A stretch of 64,000 bases of DNA from Nymphaea colorata (GCF_008831285.2 NC_045146.1:13469289-13533288); one strand, 5' to 3'; positions 49,957 to 63,700 are shown, numbered from the stretch's first letter. The notes: generated by a model from the letters alone, not told the origin. Program-made: numbers and translations.

Positions 49957-52951
49957 CTGAGCTCGGGGTTCACCAACTACCTACTCTGGCTTAGCCCGTA
50001 GTGAGGCTCAGCCGAATTGCCGTTGGCTTTTGAGTTGAGAATGCAAGAGTGTTTTTTCTTTTTTTCTTTTTTCCCTTTATTGGTGGAGTTTGGGGATCTA
50101 AAGTAATTTATTATATATACGTATTTAAATGAATAAATCCTCATTTTCCATAATATATTGAATCTATACGTATTTAAATGAATAAATGCTCACTTTCCAT
50201 AATATATAGAACCATCAAGTATGTCGACGTATATACACGTACTATCACAATTTTTCTTTCTTGTATGTGGGAGGAATGCTTTGGGCAGCCATGATTGGAT
50301 GGAGTTCAACATGGCTGAAGGATTTCATGTGTATATATATTACTGAGTATGTGACTTAGTGAATATAAAAAATGTATTTTCTCTCATCAAATCACGCTAG
50401 TGTTGAAGCCACACATAATTAGTAAGGGAAGCTCTCCTTGCTTACCAAAATTCTTTATATTAATTTGTAAATCTACATACCAGTGTTCCCTCTCAACTCT
50501 AAACTTCACATATAGATTACTTTTTTCTCACTTAAGTTTTTGGATCCATTACTGAATTTAAGTGGGTTTGATACAATTTAGTCAATCGCCTCCCCCAGAA
50601 ATATGGAATAGAGTAAGAAATATCTATTTCAGGCCGGCTAGCTCAAGGCATATTGGAGTTGCATATGCGGGTTGCACATATGGGAGGACTCTGTCTAATA
50701 ACAACTTGTTAAAGGAGAAACAAAAACCTAAAAAAAGAAGAAGAAGAAGAAGAGATGCATGTGAGGCAACCAAGTCTGGGCCTTGATATAAGGGCCTTTG
50801 GGTGTTTTTAGCTTCACTGGCGATTTGGGTTTGTGAGGTAATAAATCCTGTTGAAAAGGAAAATATAAGAGTTGGATAAACATATTATACCATTATAGTA
50901 CTGCTTGCAGGTGGAAGAAACGCAGAGGAAAACAGAGTCTGTTCCAATTACAGTGGTCTACTTCAACATTAGTTTCACTGTAGTTTGCAAGTATCTCACG
51001 GATTTGAATGAGCCTGAAATTATGAACAAGTACAAATGATTTCAAATTTTGAAAAACCACGCTAAAATCTACAAGGTCCGCGATAAGAAGAAAACTCATC
51101 TGCGCTGTCGTCAACACGATCCGGAAAGCTCCATAGGCTGAAGATGGGAGCAGAGAGCTTTTCTTATTTTGGGGAAAAGAAAGAGCCGTTGTACGAAAAT
51201 TGCCATTCATGCTGTGAATCTCGTGTCCATTTGTGACCGATTATTTGGTTGGGGAGGCCAAGAACAGCTTGGAGATCCGAGTTTCCATAGGTTGAAGAAG
51301 ATCAAAGAGTTCAACTGAGTGATTTGGTTCTCTGCTTGTATCCTTTGCGACATTGTATATTTTTAACCTCTCGATGATCCAAGCCACAGAGAATCATTAA
51401 CATCAATAAGTTACAGGACATCTCTACCAAGCATTTTCATGTCATAACATCCGGTGTTCTGCTGTTTATCTGACAACTGATTGGTAGAGCTTTGTTGATG
51501 AAGCTTGGATAGAAAATTTCGAAAGTTTTGGCTTCATATCCTGTAGATGGGCGTGGCGTGAGGAGGGGGGTGTCCTTTATAAAATCAAATTACAGCAAGG
51601 ATGATCTGGGTAACTTGCTCTTCACCTCTCTTTCTCCCAATAATGGTCCCTATCTCATTGGATCCTTTGCCTGAAATGTTTGGTAATCAGATGGTGACTG
51701 TAGTCAGCAACATTATCATGCAAGTTGGTGGAAGCTGATGAGAAGGAACTCGATATGATGAAGCATGTGCTGGTTGGTTCCAAGCATTTAACGTGCTAAA
51801 TTTTCTTTTTTTGCGAGGGAAAAACGGTACCTGGTCGGCCGTCTCTGTCTTTCTCTAGGAGGCAACCCTGCCCAAGATTCAGGATGGCAGTTGAGGCGGA
51901 GTCATTCTTAGACATGGATCAAGATCTAAGTCGCTTGTTGCCCCAAACAGTGCCCCATTAATCTCCAATCTTGCCAGAGAAAGTTGGATCAAGAAAATAG
52001 TTTGGAAAAAGAATGATCCGGTGTATTTACATATATGTAGGTGCCAAACTCCTGGAAGGTTGCTGTTTAATGACTCCAAGTTTCAAACGACTTGAGATCA
52101 GTGAGCTATAGAAGTAAGTGATGAACCAAGAACACGGTGCAAAATGCAGAAGAATATGGAGAAGGAGGGATAGACCGCTGTCATATAAACTGGAAACTGA
52201 ATGGAATTGAACGACTGAGTAAAAGGAAACTGATCAGATTCAGCGATTCAGACGAATCATCAAACAAGCCCTGAAGTGGGTTGAACAAGCCCGACCAGAA
52301 AGCTGCCCAAATTGGCAGCTCCTATCCACACGTCATAGAACTGTCTGCACCTTCACATGCCTATGTCTCGTTTTCTTTTCTTTTATCCAGTTGATACTTG
52401 AACAAAGGCGCTCTTAACGGAGTTCACACACTTCCTGAGTCGTTTTGCTGCTGCTGTCAGATGAGATCATACTGCTCACAAGTTAACTTGCGACTTTAAA
52501 AATGCTGCCTGCTTTCTTGATCTTACAGGAACCTCCGAAAACCTTTCTTACAAGAACTTAGTTCTCGAGTTTGGAGGGCTTCGTTGTAATGCCCCCTCTT
52601 TCTGGATTTCCTTCTAATGCTCTGCCCCAGTTCAAAACACACGCATACAAAGATATATTTGGACTGATTCACAAAGGTTAGAACAAGTTTTTAAGGATAA
52701 AAACTTTATTCTTTCCACACAGATGTCATCTACATGATTCGGAACTCGTCAAATTATGATACACGCACAGGCTTCCTCAGGGATCAATAGCCCGGAATTT
52801 CCATATAAACATTTCAGGGTTGGACTGCATATTTCTCATTTCCCTCTCACTCACAAATTCAAAATTTCAAATCGTAAAGGATCGACAGTGGGGTAGTTTG
52901 CACAACCCAAACCTTTTCTTTTTTCTTGCTAAAAGCCCCCCAATTAGTGCT
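49957..52951. other. Spacer between P450 and receptor-like kinase
   Basis: Contains the P450 3' UTR and the 3' UTR of the convergent kinase gene. A direct repeat of period about 49 bp (CGTATTTAAATGAATAAAT in both copies) lies at 50115-50210. A segment at about 51490-51640 resembles one at about 62560-62740. The minus frame at 50893-51210 is open for 105 residues but matches nothing I know. No gene is called. Confidence 0.45.
50115..50210. repeat. Tandem duplication, period about 49 bp, downstream of the P450
   Basis: Two copies of TACGTATTTAAATGAATAA followed by a similar CTCA-TTTCCATAATATAT block, with a few mismatches. Probably in the P450 3' UTR or just beyond. Confidence 0.8.
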
Positions 52952-55075
52952 TCAATCCCTCTCTGTAAAATTCAGATGCTCCGATCCTTGCTCCCTCGGT
53001 AAGCTCTGGACGGTATCCGACCATCTGCCCGGCGAGTGGTCGCTGCTGTTTGATGAAGCGTGCGGATCGGACCTCGCCTCGTGGATCATCTTCAGCACGT
53101 CCCTCATGGCCGGGCGGTTCTCCGGCACCGGGCCGACGCACGACATTGCTATGTTGAGGAGGACCACCAGTTTGTCTTCGGAGCCTTCAGCTCCTGACGC
53201 CTGATCCTCCGAAGCGCCGCCGGAGTCCGTCTCCTCTTCCCGGACTGACCTAACCCACTTGGGAATATCCACTCCGGGATTCTGAACCATATCCTGGAAG
53301 GGCGTTTTCCCTGTGAGGAGTTCCAGCAGGAGGACCCCGAAACTGTAGACATCAGTTTTTGTGGTGTAGTTTTTCATGGAGCCCCTGCACTCCGGGGGCC
53401 TGTAGAAGACGGAGGAGCCTTCATCGAGTCCGTCGGGCTTGAAGGCCGCCAGTCCATAGTCGGTGACACATGACTCAAAATCAGGGCCGAGTAGGATGTT
53501 GGAGGATTTGAGGTTGCCATGGACGATGCCGGCGACTTGGTGGAGGTAAACAAGTGCAGTGGCTAGGTCTTCTGCTATTTTCAGGCAGGACGTCCAGTGA
53601 AGTGGCTTTCCACCGGCGGGTCTTGTTCCTGCAGAGTCACGGATTCAGATGAAGTTGAAAGCAGAAAGCCAGGCATTTATCCAAAAAATTTGGAGCCTTC
53701 TATCCTTACCATGAATGAGGGAGAAGAGACTGCCATTGGGGAAGTAGTCATAGACGAGCAGCCTCTCCTCCTTGGCCTGGAAGTAGGCCCTGAGTGGCAC
53801 CACGTTGGGGTGCTTGAGCTGCCCCAGCGCTTCCATCTGCCTAGCGAACTCCTCCGGTCCAGGATTTCTCGAGTTCTTGAGCCGCTTCACTGTGACGATG
53901 AAACCGCTCTCCATCACCGCCTTGTAGGTACTGCCCATCGTCCCTCTCCCCAGAATCTCCGCTGCTGCCTTCAGCAGATCGTCCAGCGCGTACATCCCCT
54001 GAACCCCTCCGCAGAACATCAAGCTGCCGATCCCTTCTTCCTCCCACGGGAAGCCCCTGCTCTTTTCCCTGTCTCCTACTTCCCCAATCTCGCGACTCCT
54101 CCGTCCTCCTCCTGCTGCCCCGCCTCCACCCTCTACACCACCTCCCTCCTCGATTCCCCTCTTCCCGCCAACCACTCCAATCACTTGATCGCATGGGCAC
54201 CCGCGCGACCGCCCCCTGCTAGCCCACCATGCCAGCAGGCCCACCAAGAGCAGCAAAACCAAACTACCTGCCACGATGCACGCCACCAGCTGGGCCCTGG
54301 TCAGCCGCCGCCGTCCATGCCCCCCTCCAGGTTTCGGCATATTGCCCACCGGTGACGATGCCGGTGGCCTGGCGGGAATGCAGGGCCGTCCCAATTCCTC
54401 CCCGCAGAGCCCAGGATTGCCAGCAAAGGATGAATCGTTGAACTGCATGAGTGCCGGAGTTGCTGGTATTGGGCCGGAGAAATCATTGTTGGACACGTTC
54501 AAGAAGCGGAGCGTGGGCTGGGAAAGCGCGGGGACGCTACCTGTGAAAAGGTTGGCGTCGAGGAGCAGCATGTAGAGGCGAGGGAGGAGGGCGATCTCCG
54601 CAGGGATGGTGCCGGAGAGGCGGTTATCAGAAAGGACGATAACCTTGAGGCGGTGCAGGCCGGTGAGAGAGACTGGAAAGGCACCGGAGAAGCGGTTACT
54701 GTTGAGGAACAGACTCTTGAGGTTGGAGAGGCCGGCGAAGGACGGGAGAGGGCCGGCGAGGGCATTGCCTTTGAAGCTCAACACCCTCATCTGGTCCAGA
54801 GCATTCAGGGAGACGCCATCAAGGGTGCCATTGAGACCCAGGGACTCCAGCACAAGCTTCCTCACCCGTCCGTCGACGCACTCCTTCACTCCAGGCCACC
54901 CGCAGAAGTCACGGCGTCCCGGCCACCTGATCACGTTCCCGGGGTCGACGGATTTCTTTAGTGCCAGGAGAGCTGCCGAGTCGTCGGATGAAGAGGGCCG
55001 AAGGCAGAGGAGGAGAAACAAGAGGAGGAGGTAAAAGAAAGAGGGATACCCAACTCTTCTTGAGTCGGCAGCCAT
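52952..55075 (-). CDS. LRR receptor-like pseudokinase (At1g60630-like), 2 coding exons
   Basis: Plasma-membrane leucine-rich-repeat receptor-like protein with a catalytically dead kinase domain; it resembles Arabidopsis At1g60630 (annotated inactive receptor kinase, about 650 residues). Coding exons are 55075-53710 and 53628-52952, joined G|GA, giving 680 residues plus stop. Signal peptide is about 1-30. An LRRNT-type segment with [10 protein letters not shown] is followed by about five LRRs to about 205. The membrane span is about 262-287. A Gly-rich juxtamembrane stretch lies near 311-324. The kinase has a P-loop GRGTMGSTY (376-384) and Lys397 in VTVKRLK. The catalytic loop reads HGN (492-494) instead of HRD, so the proton-accepting Asp is Asn, and the DFG position reads DYG (512-514). 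The C-terminal tail [12 protein letters not shown] is conserved with the Arabidopsis relative. Signalling is probably by scaffolding. A broken copy lies at 46706-47724. Confidence 0.95.
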
Positions 55076-55848
55076 TGATTTCTTCGCCCTCCTACCAACT
55101 GGCCGCTCCTACAACGCGTAGCGGATAATGGCAGCCACTGATCACAACAAAGACTCCGCGCAAGGTGCTGATCAGGCAGCCGGCTTCCTCCATCCCCAGT
55201 CTCTCACCGTGAACATGAGTTCCTGCCAAGGAAGAACACCATAATACTACGGTCCTCGTTTTGGGTCGAACAAGCAAACAATGTCCCGCCTCTGCTGCAG
55301 ATGGTCCCGCAACTCTAACCGGTAAAATCTTGGCGGGCCGGCGAGAAGTTCCTGCTAAATAAAACACCGAGAAGACGAAAAGTGAGAAATTCAAAGAGAT
55401 TCCCCAACTGGTAACTTCATTAAAATAAAGGCTTCTTTCGAATTCATCCCTGACCTTTATAGGTAATTGTCACATCCATTCCAACTTCGTTGTCATTGAC
55501 AATTTTAGCCCTATCATTTGCACTTGTAAGATATTGACGCATTTGTCTCTTTCTTACTAGTCATGTGTTTAGCAAGACTGGGTTCATGTCATTTAAAACA
55601 AAAGTAGCTTTATCTATAATAAGCCTGAACTCATCTACAACTTGTTAAAAAAGACAAGGATGGATTTGTTAATTGCCTGCAAGTCAGTCGGGATGAAATG
55701 GACATCACGCCGTCCAAAAGACTGTAAGTTGAGGAGATCGAAGAAATTCTACATTACTATCATATTTGAAAAAAGACGCGGATTCAGGGCCCATACGCCA
55801 CAGTAAAATAGCCGGCATGTGGGAGTCGAGCAATTTTCAAAACAACCA
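55076..55848. other. Region upstream of the receptor-like pseudokinase
   Basis: Should hold the promoter and 5' leader of the minus-strand kinase gene. No clear TATA box was identified, and no coding sequence is recognised. Confidence 0.4.
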
Positions 55849-57760
55849 TCATGACTTAAGACCAATCTGCGCAGCAAAATCTTCATCATCCACATATATT
55901 TCAGTAGTTTCTTGCAAGTCTTCGTGGGTATATGATGGCGGAACTATTTAAAGGAAGGAACTGATAACAGTGGTAAAGAACTGCAGAAACCTTCTTGTAG
56001 ATCCTCATTCAAGAGATCTTCCCCGTTTTTCCCCAAAAATTTCAGCCGCCGATAAACAAGGACTGCGATATTTCTCAAACACAGCATCATTCATACAAAT
56101 GTCATTCTAGTGACACGAGTTTGGCTAATTTGCAGTTTTCAGCATTTCTTCCTATAAGGCGCGATTCTTATTTTCACAGCTGCAGGTGGCATTCGATGGA
56201 CGCTTTCTTCCTCTTCCACCATAGTTTTTTCTTTGCACTAGTAATGTGCTGGTGGCTTTCTACAGGTTAGAGTCTCAAGATGTACTGACTTGGGGTTCAA
56301 AGACTCGTGAGAGCAACCACTAAGGTACTGTTCAGATTTGAGATCTAGATGTGTTTAACTTGAACCGTTTCAAATGGGTAAATAGATGTTTGTCAGTAGT
56401 TTAGGTGTATCCTACCGTAATCCGATCATATGAGTTCAAATTGATCTGAGATTCGAACCGTTTAACATCCTTAATCGACCATGTCTGAAACTGATGTCTA
56501 ACTATTGTGGAGGAAGACAAAGCAAATGATCAATGCTCGATTAACAACTGGATGAAACGAACTTGGCTTTAAAGCCTCTATAAATTCACGAAGGAAGACG
56601 CTTTGAAAGATATTAATGAACTCACCTGAGGGATTTATGTATCCCACCCAGGCAGTAAGCGTCTCTCTGGCCCAGATCTCAGGTTTCACATCAACTGAAC
56701 ATGGATTGCTTGTGCAACCAAAATCTTCACCTAACAAGGGCAAAGAGATGAAAATGAAACGTGAGAGAGAGAGACGATTAGATCAGAGTAACTGACTAAC
56801 TGTCCAGTAAACATGAAATAGATCGCAGATCCAATCATTTATCTTTGAAAGGGAAATGATATTGCAAGAAAACTAGAGGGCTGGGAACAGATTTGAAAGG
56901 GAACTATTCATAGATTGTTTTTCAGCCCGAACCATTATCATCTATCGGTAGAAAAAACCGAAGGATAGCTCAAGAACAGATCTAACGGGAAAATGCAGAT
57001 AAGTTTCCGTCGCCAAGAATGTCCTCACTGCAAGAGACGAAACAGGGGCTTTCTGTTGCAGGTTTTCTCTGCAGCAATGACAGTGCTCCCATATGGAGAA
57101 TACTCAAACAAATCTCACAATGTGGCTATGGAGCTCTCAATGAGAGATCTGATGGCGCTTCCCAAAAAATGCATTTAGAACAAAGTGGGGAAGCTATGGA
57201 TTTTAAAGCGACCAATGTTTGAACTCCCTTCCTGCTTCTCCACTCACACAGTTCATGACTTCATGTCCTAAATTTCACCAACGCAATACCAAGAACCGTG
57301 CTGCAAAAACCAGTTCTCTCGAATCGAGAGTCGGTTTCGGAAAAGCTCAAAATACGTTTCATTCAAATAGATCTAGAGAGAGAAAGACTGCTTACGGTTG
57401 TGCAGGAGCAAGCAAGGGAGAAGAGTTGAATCAGGAGGGTGGGGGTGGTGGTGCAGGGGAGGAGAGAAAGGAGAGGCTTACTATTGCAGGATGGTGGCGG
57501 GAGGTGCCGGTAAATTTGGGGAAGACGCGGACACAAAAAGGAAGACGGCGGAGGAGGAGGAAGGAAAGAATGGCCGAGTGAAAGGAGGAGAACTTACCGG
57601 GAAACCGTCCGGAGAGAAGGCTGACGGCAAATGGATCGAACCCAGCACGGCGTAATGCAAGGGCGAGAACTTAGGGCTCTTGCAACTTTCCGCTTGGCGT
57701 TTGGACTTTGTAGTGCCACTGAGAAGAGAGAGAGAGAGAGAGAGGTGAGGGGCTTTAAGA
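55849..57760 (-). other. Possible three-exon minus-strand gene of unknown function
   Basis: Splice signals suggest a transcript, but I do not recognise a product. A CT-rich leader-like segment (about 57740) ends at a strong donor CCCG|GTAAGT (exon end 57598). A second exon at 56730-56626 has a good acceptor (TTTGCCCTTGTTAG) and donor (CTCAG|GTGAGT) and encodes about 35 residues including DVKPEIWARETLTAWVGY. A third at 55943-55849 follows a T/C-rich acceptor (CTTTAAATAG) and encodes about 30 residues ending EDFAAQIGLKS and a stop. Phases of the three pieces agree (1-base overhangs). No in-frame ATG is found in the first exon, where the frame is closed by a TAA about 25 codons upstream. So either an exon is missing, the start lies elsewhere, or the RNA is non-coding. 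Confidence 0.3.
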
Positions 57761-60700
57761 GAGCAATGAATAAGCCTGACATGGCCTGTGAGGACGCATA
57801 AATAATGTATATGCGCAAAATTCCTGATACAGACGAGTGAACACTCATGGCAGCGGCTACTTTTTCTTTTCTTAAATATTTTTAGCTTTTTTAATTTTTT
57901 TTTTTTTGAGATTTGAGTCTTAAATACGAGACTCTGAAACGGCAGGACCTCCTCTTTAAAATGTAACTGTAAAAAATCTATCGAACCATAAAAAGTTTGG
58001 GATCCGATCTAAGTTTTTCCCAACTTTCGACTAAGAGAAAGATGAGATCTAACTTTCTTAAATGTAAAGTAATCAAGATTTAAGTTTCTGGAGACGATGA
58101 CTCGAATATGAGCCTTTCAAGGGATTCCAGGTCGGAATCTGGTCGGTTGCTAACAATGGCAAACACAATACTCGAGTTGATGGTATGATTTTGGACCGGA
58201 GTAATCGTGTATGCACGCTTAATCTCAAACATGAGCATCTAAAAATACAAAAGACTATGGATGAACTACCGATCATGTTGTGCTTATGTAAAATTAGACT
58301 ACAACTATTGTCTTTTTTGTCGGTGTAATTTGAATTGTGTAAATATAAAATTGTAAGTTCCTTGTAGGTAAGGCCATGTTTAGTGGTTGAAGAGAGTGTT
58401 TAACACACATGGTTGGTTCAATTTGCATCATTGGTGACCAAATCCTATAATTTTTATTTCATTCACAAAAGACAAGTGTGGCTTCGTTGCGGGACGAAAT
58501 GTCCAAGACATAGTGTCCAGTGACGATCTTCACCGGGCATTCAAACGCCTTTAGTAGTCGGTTTGTGAACATCTGATGTATTTACCACTGTGCTATTTGA
58601 ATATTCCGCTTTAAATTAACATGCAATATGTTTCAACCATACAAAAAGGATTCTTTATATGACAAGAAAATTTAGTTCCTTGAATTTTCGATCATATTAT
58701 TCAAGTACACAAACCACTTTTTCAAAACCGATCGAAAACCCACTTGTTTTAAAAAAAACCAGTTTTGGTAAAATCAAAATTTTTAGCTTATATTTTTTTA
58801 CAAAAAAAAAAGTGCAAGTAATTTATTTATTAAGATTCAACAGTTACGTTGCCTGATTATAATTTCTAAAGATTTACAAGATGCAATAACTTAAAATTGC
58901 ATCTCATTTTTGAATAAATCCAAGAGACAAGAACCAAAACGCTTGGGCCCTTGTGGAGGGCCACTGTACGGCCCTCGCCGTGTCTCATTTGACGCTCATA
59001 GTTTAATTCTAAAAAATCACGCCGACCATATTGGTAACTCAATATCCATGATGTATTGGAATTTCATATACCGTTTTAATATATATGTAATTTACCGTAT
59101 ATTCATATATTAAGATTCAAATACGATCCTATTTTCCAACCAAGATACTGGATGTTTCTTTGAAACTAAATTAGAGAATTTTTATTTCTTAAAATTAAAT
59201 TAAAAGCGAATCTAGTCACATGTGATAATACGTTTTTTTTTTTTACCATATCCAAGCTTTTGTTGAACATTTCAATTCCAATGACATATCAAATTCAAAT
59301 ATGATCCACTGACATTCCTGTTCGTACCAACGCAGCAAACACTCAAAGACGCGCAGATACCGATGAACACGGTCCACGGATCGGGTCTTGTTATTCCGGT
59401 GGGTCCAGATTTAGTTTTAAAGTTTCAATTCAGAACCCGGGTGGAAAAGAAAACCCTGCGGGGTCGAAGTCGAATCTGGTAAAGGGCAAATTCGACCCGG
59501 GTCCGGACCTGGCGACAAGGAACAGACCATTCAAAGATGCCAGGGAAAAGATGTCTCGGGGAAAAAACCACCTCAAGCCCCACGGATTTGCCGTCCCGCA
59601 GCCACCTTTTTAGCTCCTCTCCTATCTGTCCTCGGTTATGTCAGTACCCGCACTGAACCGTATCGCTTCCTTAACGATACGGTGAACCGCACTGCACGAC
59701 TGTTGGCCGGTTCGGTGTAGGCTGGGAGATCCGAGCCGATCCGATGCTCGAAACCTGACCCTGGACTCGGATCGATGTTTGAAACATCCAGATACATTGT
59801 GAGTGTTCTTCAATCAATTTTTTAAGACGGTGAAAAGCTGTTCTTCCAAAACCTTGATGACATTTATTTTACTAACAATCTAAAATATGGTAATAATCAG
59901 TTGTTTAGGAGCATTTAATGCTTTGGAATTTTGGTTGAAAAATGAGAACCATTAATTCATTATCTACCAAACTATAATGAAAATAAAATTTCAAGCTTTA
60001 GTTTTTTAATTTCAAAAAACAAAATAGTTTGTCCCGTTTAATAATTCGGATTTCTTAAAAAATAAGCATTTTGGTTCTAAAATTTTATGATTATGGATAT
60101 CAAACGTTTGCCTCTCCTTAAAGACTAGACTTTTAGGAACGAGAGAAAATATCCTAAAGAAGTCGAAGCCACCCCCTTTTTTTTTCCTAGACTGTTTTAG
60201 AACCTCCCGTCAATTAAAATCTATGAAAATTTAGTCCACCCTCCATTTTCTAAAGATTATTAAGTTTGACGGATTATGGAGGAGATCTTAAATCCATGGT
60301 TCCATATTAACCCTGCCTTTAGATTTTAGATTTAATCAAACACACCCTTAAGGTTTTTCCAAAGATTCCACGAGAAATTTGCGTCTTTAGATGTAGAAAA
60401 CCAAACCAGAGAGAACTGTCGTAACCTTGCTTTCGAAATATAAACAATCCTTCTTAATTGTTTAACTTTGGCCTGATCACCCCAAAGAAAGATCATACAG
60501 TGAAGGGAAAACAGGATGATCACGAGCAGTGTTCTTTGGATTTTAGTGAACCCAGAAGAAACCGCATGACCTGGCCGAGACTTTGGGAAGGAGCCAAAAT
60601 TCCCCTCGGTTTTAGCAAATTCAAACTTCAAAGAATAATAGATGAAGGAATAAATCAAGCAAACGCCAACCGGCAAACTTCATTGATCAGAAACCCAAGA

Positions 60701-63700
60701 TATTCCTTATTACTTTCATCAGGAAACAAATCTTCTTCTACTCAAACACATCAAATAAGATCCATATGAGCTCCAATAAAATCTAAAACTCTACCAACAA
60801 AGAAAAAATAGCAAAAGAAGAAGAAGAAAAATCAAGCGCATCGTTCCCGATTTGATAAAACAGGAACAGGAAAGAACAGAGTTGCGTTTCCTCTTCCTGG
60901 GGAAAAGCGAAGACAGTTCCTGTTCTTCCATATCTGTATCTGTATAAATATATATGGTCGAAACTCTTCCAGCCCATGGCCGGAATTTGTGTCCTTTTGC
61001 AGACAATTATTTGGTGCGTGGGGTGTCGCTACCTCTCGGATTATTTGCTATATTCAATTGTGGTATTAACTGTTCAACTATTCTTGGGGAACAGCATACA
61101 GATCACACTGGTTCTAAAATTGGCAGAAAATGTTACTCAGGCTCCGTCTTTTTCTCATACTTATTTGTTCAATCTGTCTGTAATTAATTCAACTAGCACA
61201 TCATTTATTCATATTAAATTCAGCATGCATCGCAGCCCACGAAATAATGAGGAACAAGAATTTTAGTTGTGATTAACATCCACTGTTTATCGTCTGCCAG
61301 TTGATCGGACGGTCAATTTCTATACTCATCACATACTTGTCTTGTTAACTAGAGAGAATTGAAGAGGAAATTGTGCATGTTATAGGCGTTAAGATCTACT
61401 TAACACACACACACACACACACTCTGTTTGAGTTTGGACAAAGAAATCCATCGGCCTCTTACAGCACAGTGACCAATGCATTGTATCGGACAAGATAGTT
61501 AATCAGACCCACTCAGTGCAGTATATCAGGTTGCTATAATTGAATGGAACTCAATATGGTAGAAGGATTTCAGCTCCTCTATGTATGCATACATATGATA
61601 TGAACAGTTTTTAGTATTAAAACATTCTCATAGTCGGTGGGTTCTTTCTTGGAGTGGGCTCTCTAAATAATTTGTTTGTTGGGGGTCGAAGGAGGAGCTT
61701 AAAATTCACATATTTATGCCATGTTAGGTCATCCATTTATGAAACATCATTACCTCACAACCAACAAGATCCAAAAGTTTATTCCTTATAAAATAATATG
61801 TCTTCACAGCTCCAAAGGGCATAACATAGTTGGTCGGACTGGTGGCATGGTTAAAACTCATGGCGAGTTTGATTCATGTGGTGTTGTGGCTTATGAAGGT
61901 ATGTGTTCAAAAACTTTGTTTTAGAAACTCAAGTTTTCTTGATGAGTTTTGAAAGTTTTGTTTATTTGTTTGAATGACACTCAAAACCTTTATATCATAA
62001 ACACAAGAGTACCAAATGAATAATATATGCAGATAACATCTAGAAGGTTTGAATTGAAAAAGAAAAAACAGATCAAAGGAAAATTACAGTTCCGGAATGC
62101 ACGTTACCTTCCGCGTATAAGCCAATGACTTAATTTGAGAGATATAATCAGTGACGCACAAATGCATAGAAAAAAAGGTCCACTTGCAGCCCATAATCAG
62201 TGTCCAAAGTTCCTCGTCGCTAACATTCCTTTTCAAGAAATGTAGTTGCTGCCATTTAATGTAGTTAGATGGCTCCTAGTAGCGGGCATTCTAAGCTGAT
62301 AACTGGACTGGATCTGCGTCCAGCCGTAGGAGTTGCCCCCAGTGGACCTAGGTCTGCGCCCGAGCTTTCGTGCAATTATGAATTGATCCCGAGCCTCCTC
62401 ACCGCGCCATGGACCGTTGGCGGAGGATCTACTGCCCTTTCTTCAAGCCGTCACTTAGTTACGCTTTAACCAAAAATTTCTAGCTCCACCACGACAAGAT
62501 ATGTGAAACATCATGTATGTATTCCAATTCAATTTGTTACTTGAATTGGATAGGTATGGATTAAGAGGAATACATGGGAAGCTTCTTGAACGTTGGAATA
62601 AAAAAACAATAAGAGCAGGTTTTGGCAGCATATCCAGAAGGGTGTTTTCAGCCAATTTGTGGTGGCCGGTGAGGTTGGTGTCCTTTACAGAAATTGACCA
62701 GCAAATATGATCTGGACAACTTGTCTCCCACACCCTCTCTCTCTCTCTATCCAAATAATTCAGCCTCTGCCAATGTTGGTGCCAGGGTCAGAGGTTGATA
62801 AAAGTTTAAATACATGCCGCAATTTTTAGATTTTTTTTTTTTTACTTTGGTCCATGTAAAAATTTTGAAATTATTACTCAGTTTCGGTAAAATTTTTGAA
62901 AAAGATAGTTCAGCCTCTCTTGAAACAAAAAAACGAAAAAAAAAACCACCAAAGATCAAATGCGTACTGCTGTCAGGATGAATGAATATATATATATATA
63001 TATATATGCTGGTTGGTGAAATGCTTTAATTTCTATGGCTACGTGGAGGGACTCTCGCACACACATTTTTGTTTTAGCATGAATAATTTTGATCTGTCCA
63101 TTTTATACCTCAGGGGTGAACACCCACATATATATATATATATGGGAAATTGCTTATTTATTTACATTAGTTAACCCCGAATAATTATATATAAAATGTT
63201 TCAGTGAGTGTGAATATGTATGTGTCTGCCACTGCAGTAAAGACCTTGTTTGGGGAGAAAAATGAGATGGGCCGACGATGAATTTATTGCAAAAGGCGAG
63301 ATCCATTATCTGGCCTGCGTACTTCACATATACATATAAAGGAGCTCACCATGTGGAAAATTTAAGTTCTGGTGATCTCAAAGTTTGAATATCATCACAT
63401 TTCTTCCTTTCCTGCTTTTAATTTAAGCACTGTTCACAGATGGCGGGGAGCGAGTCGTCGGAAGGTCTACGAGAGTTTGAAATAAATGGGCCGTTGACTA
63501 ACTTTTGCGCTTGCAACACCTGAACTGATTTTTCTTTTTTTTTTTTTCTTTTTTTCAGCCACGTTTGGTAGCAGAAACACTTTGTGATTTTCTCATTAAT
63601 TTTTCTCAAATATTGTGAGCGTCTAATGAACCTTTATCAAATATTAAAACACAAATACTAAAACACATTTATAACTATGAATGCACCTCAATCTTTGAAG

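Noticed and set aside
53597..54355. Long plus-strand open frame of 252 codons
   Set aside because: It is antisense to the receptor pseudokinase exons and its GC-rich codons keep the opposite strand open. A near-identical antisense frame appears over the pseudogene at 47236-47748.
46706..55075. P450 plus receptor kinase copies as a biosynthetic or defence cluster
   Set aside because: Only one biosynthetic enzyme is present; the kinase copies are a local duplication, and nothing links the products functionally.
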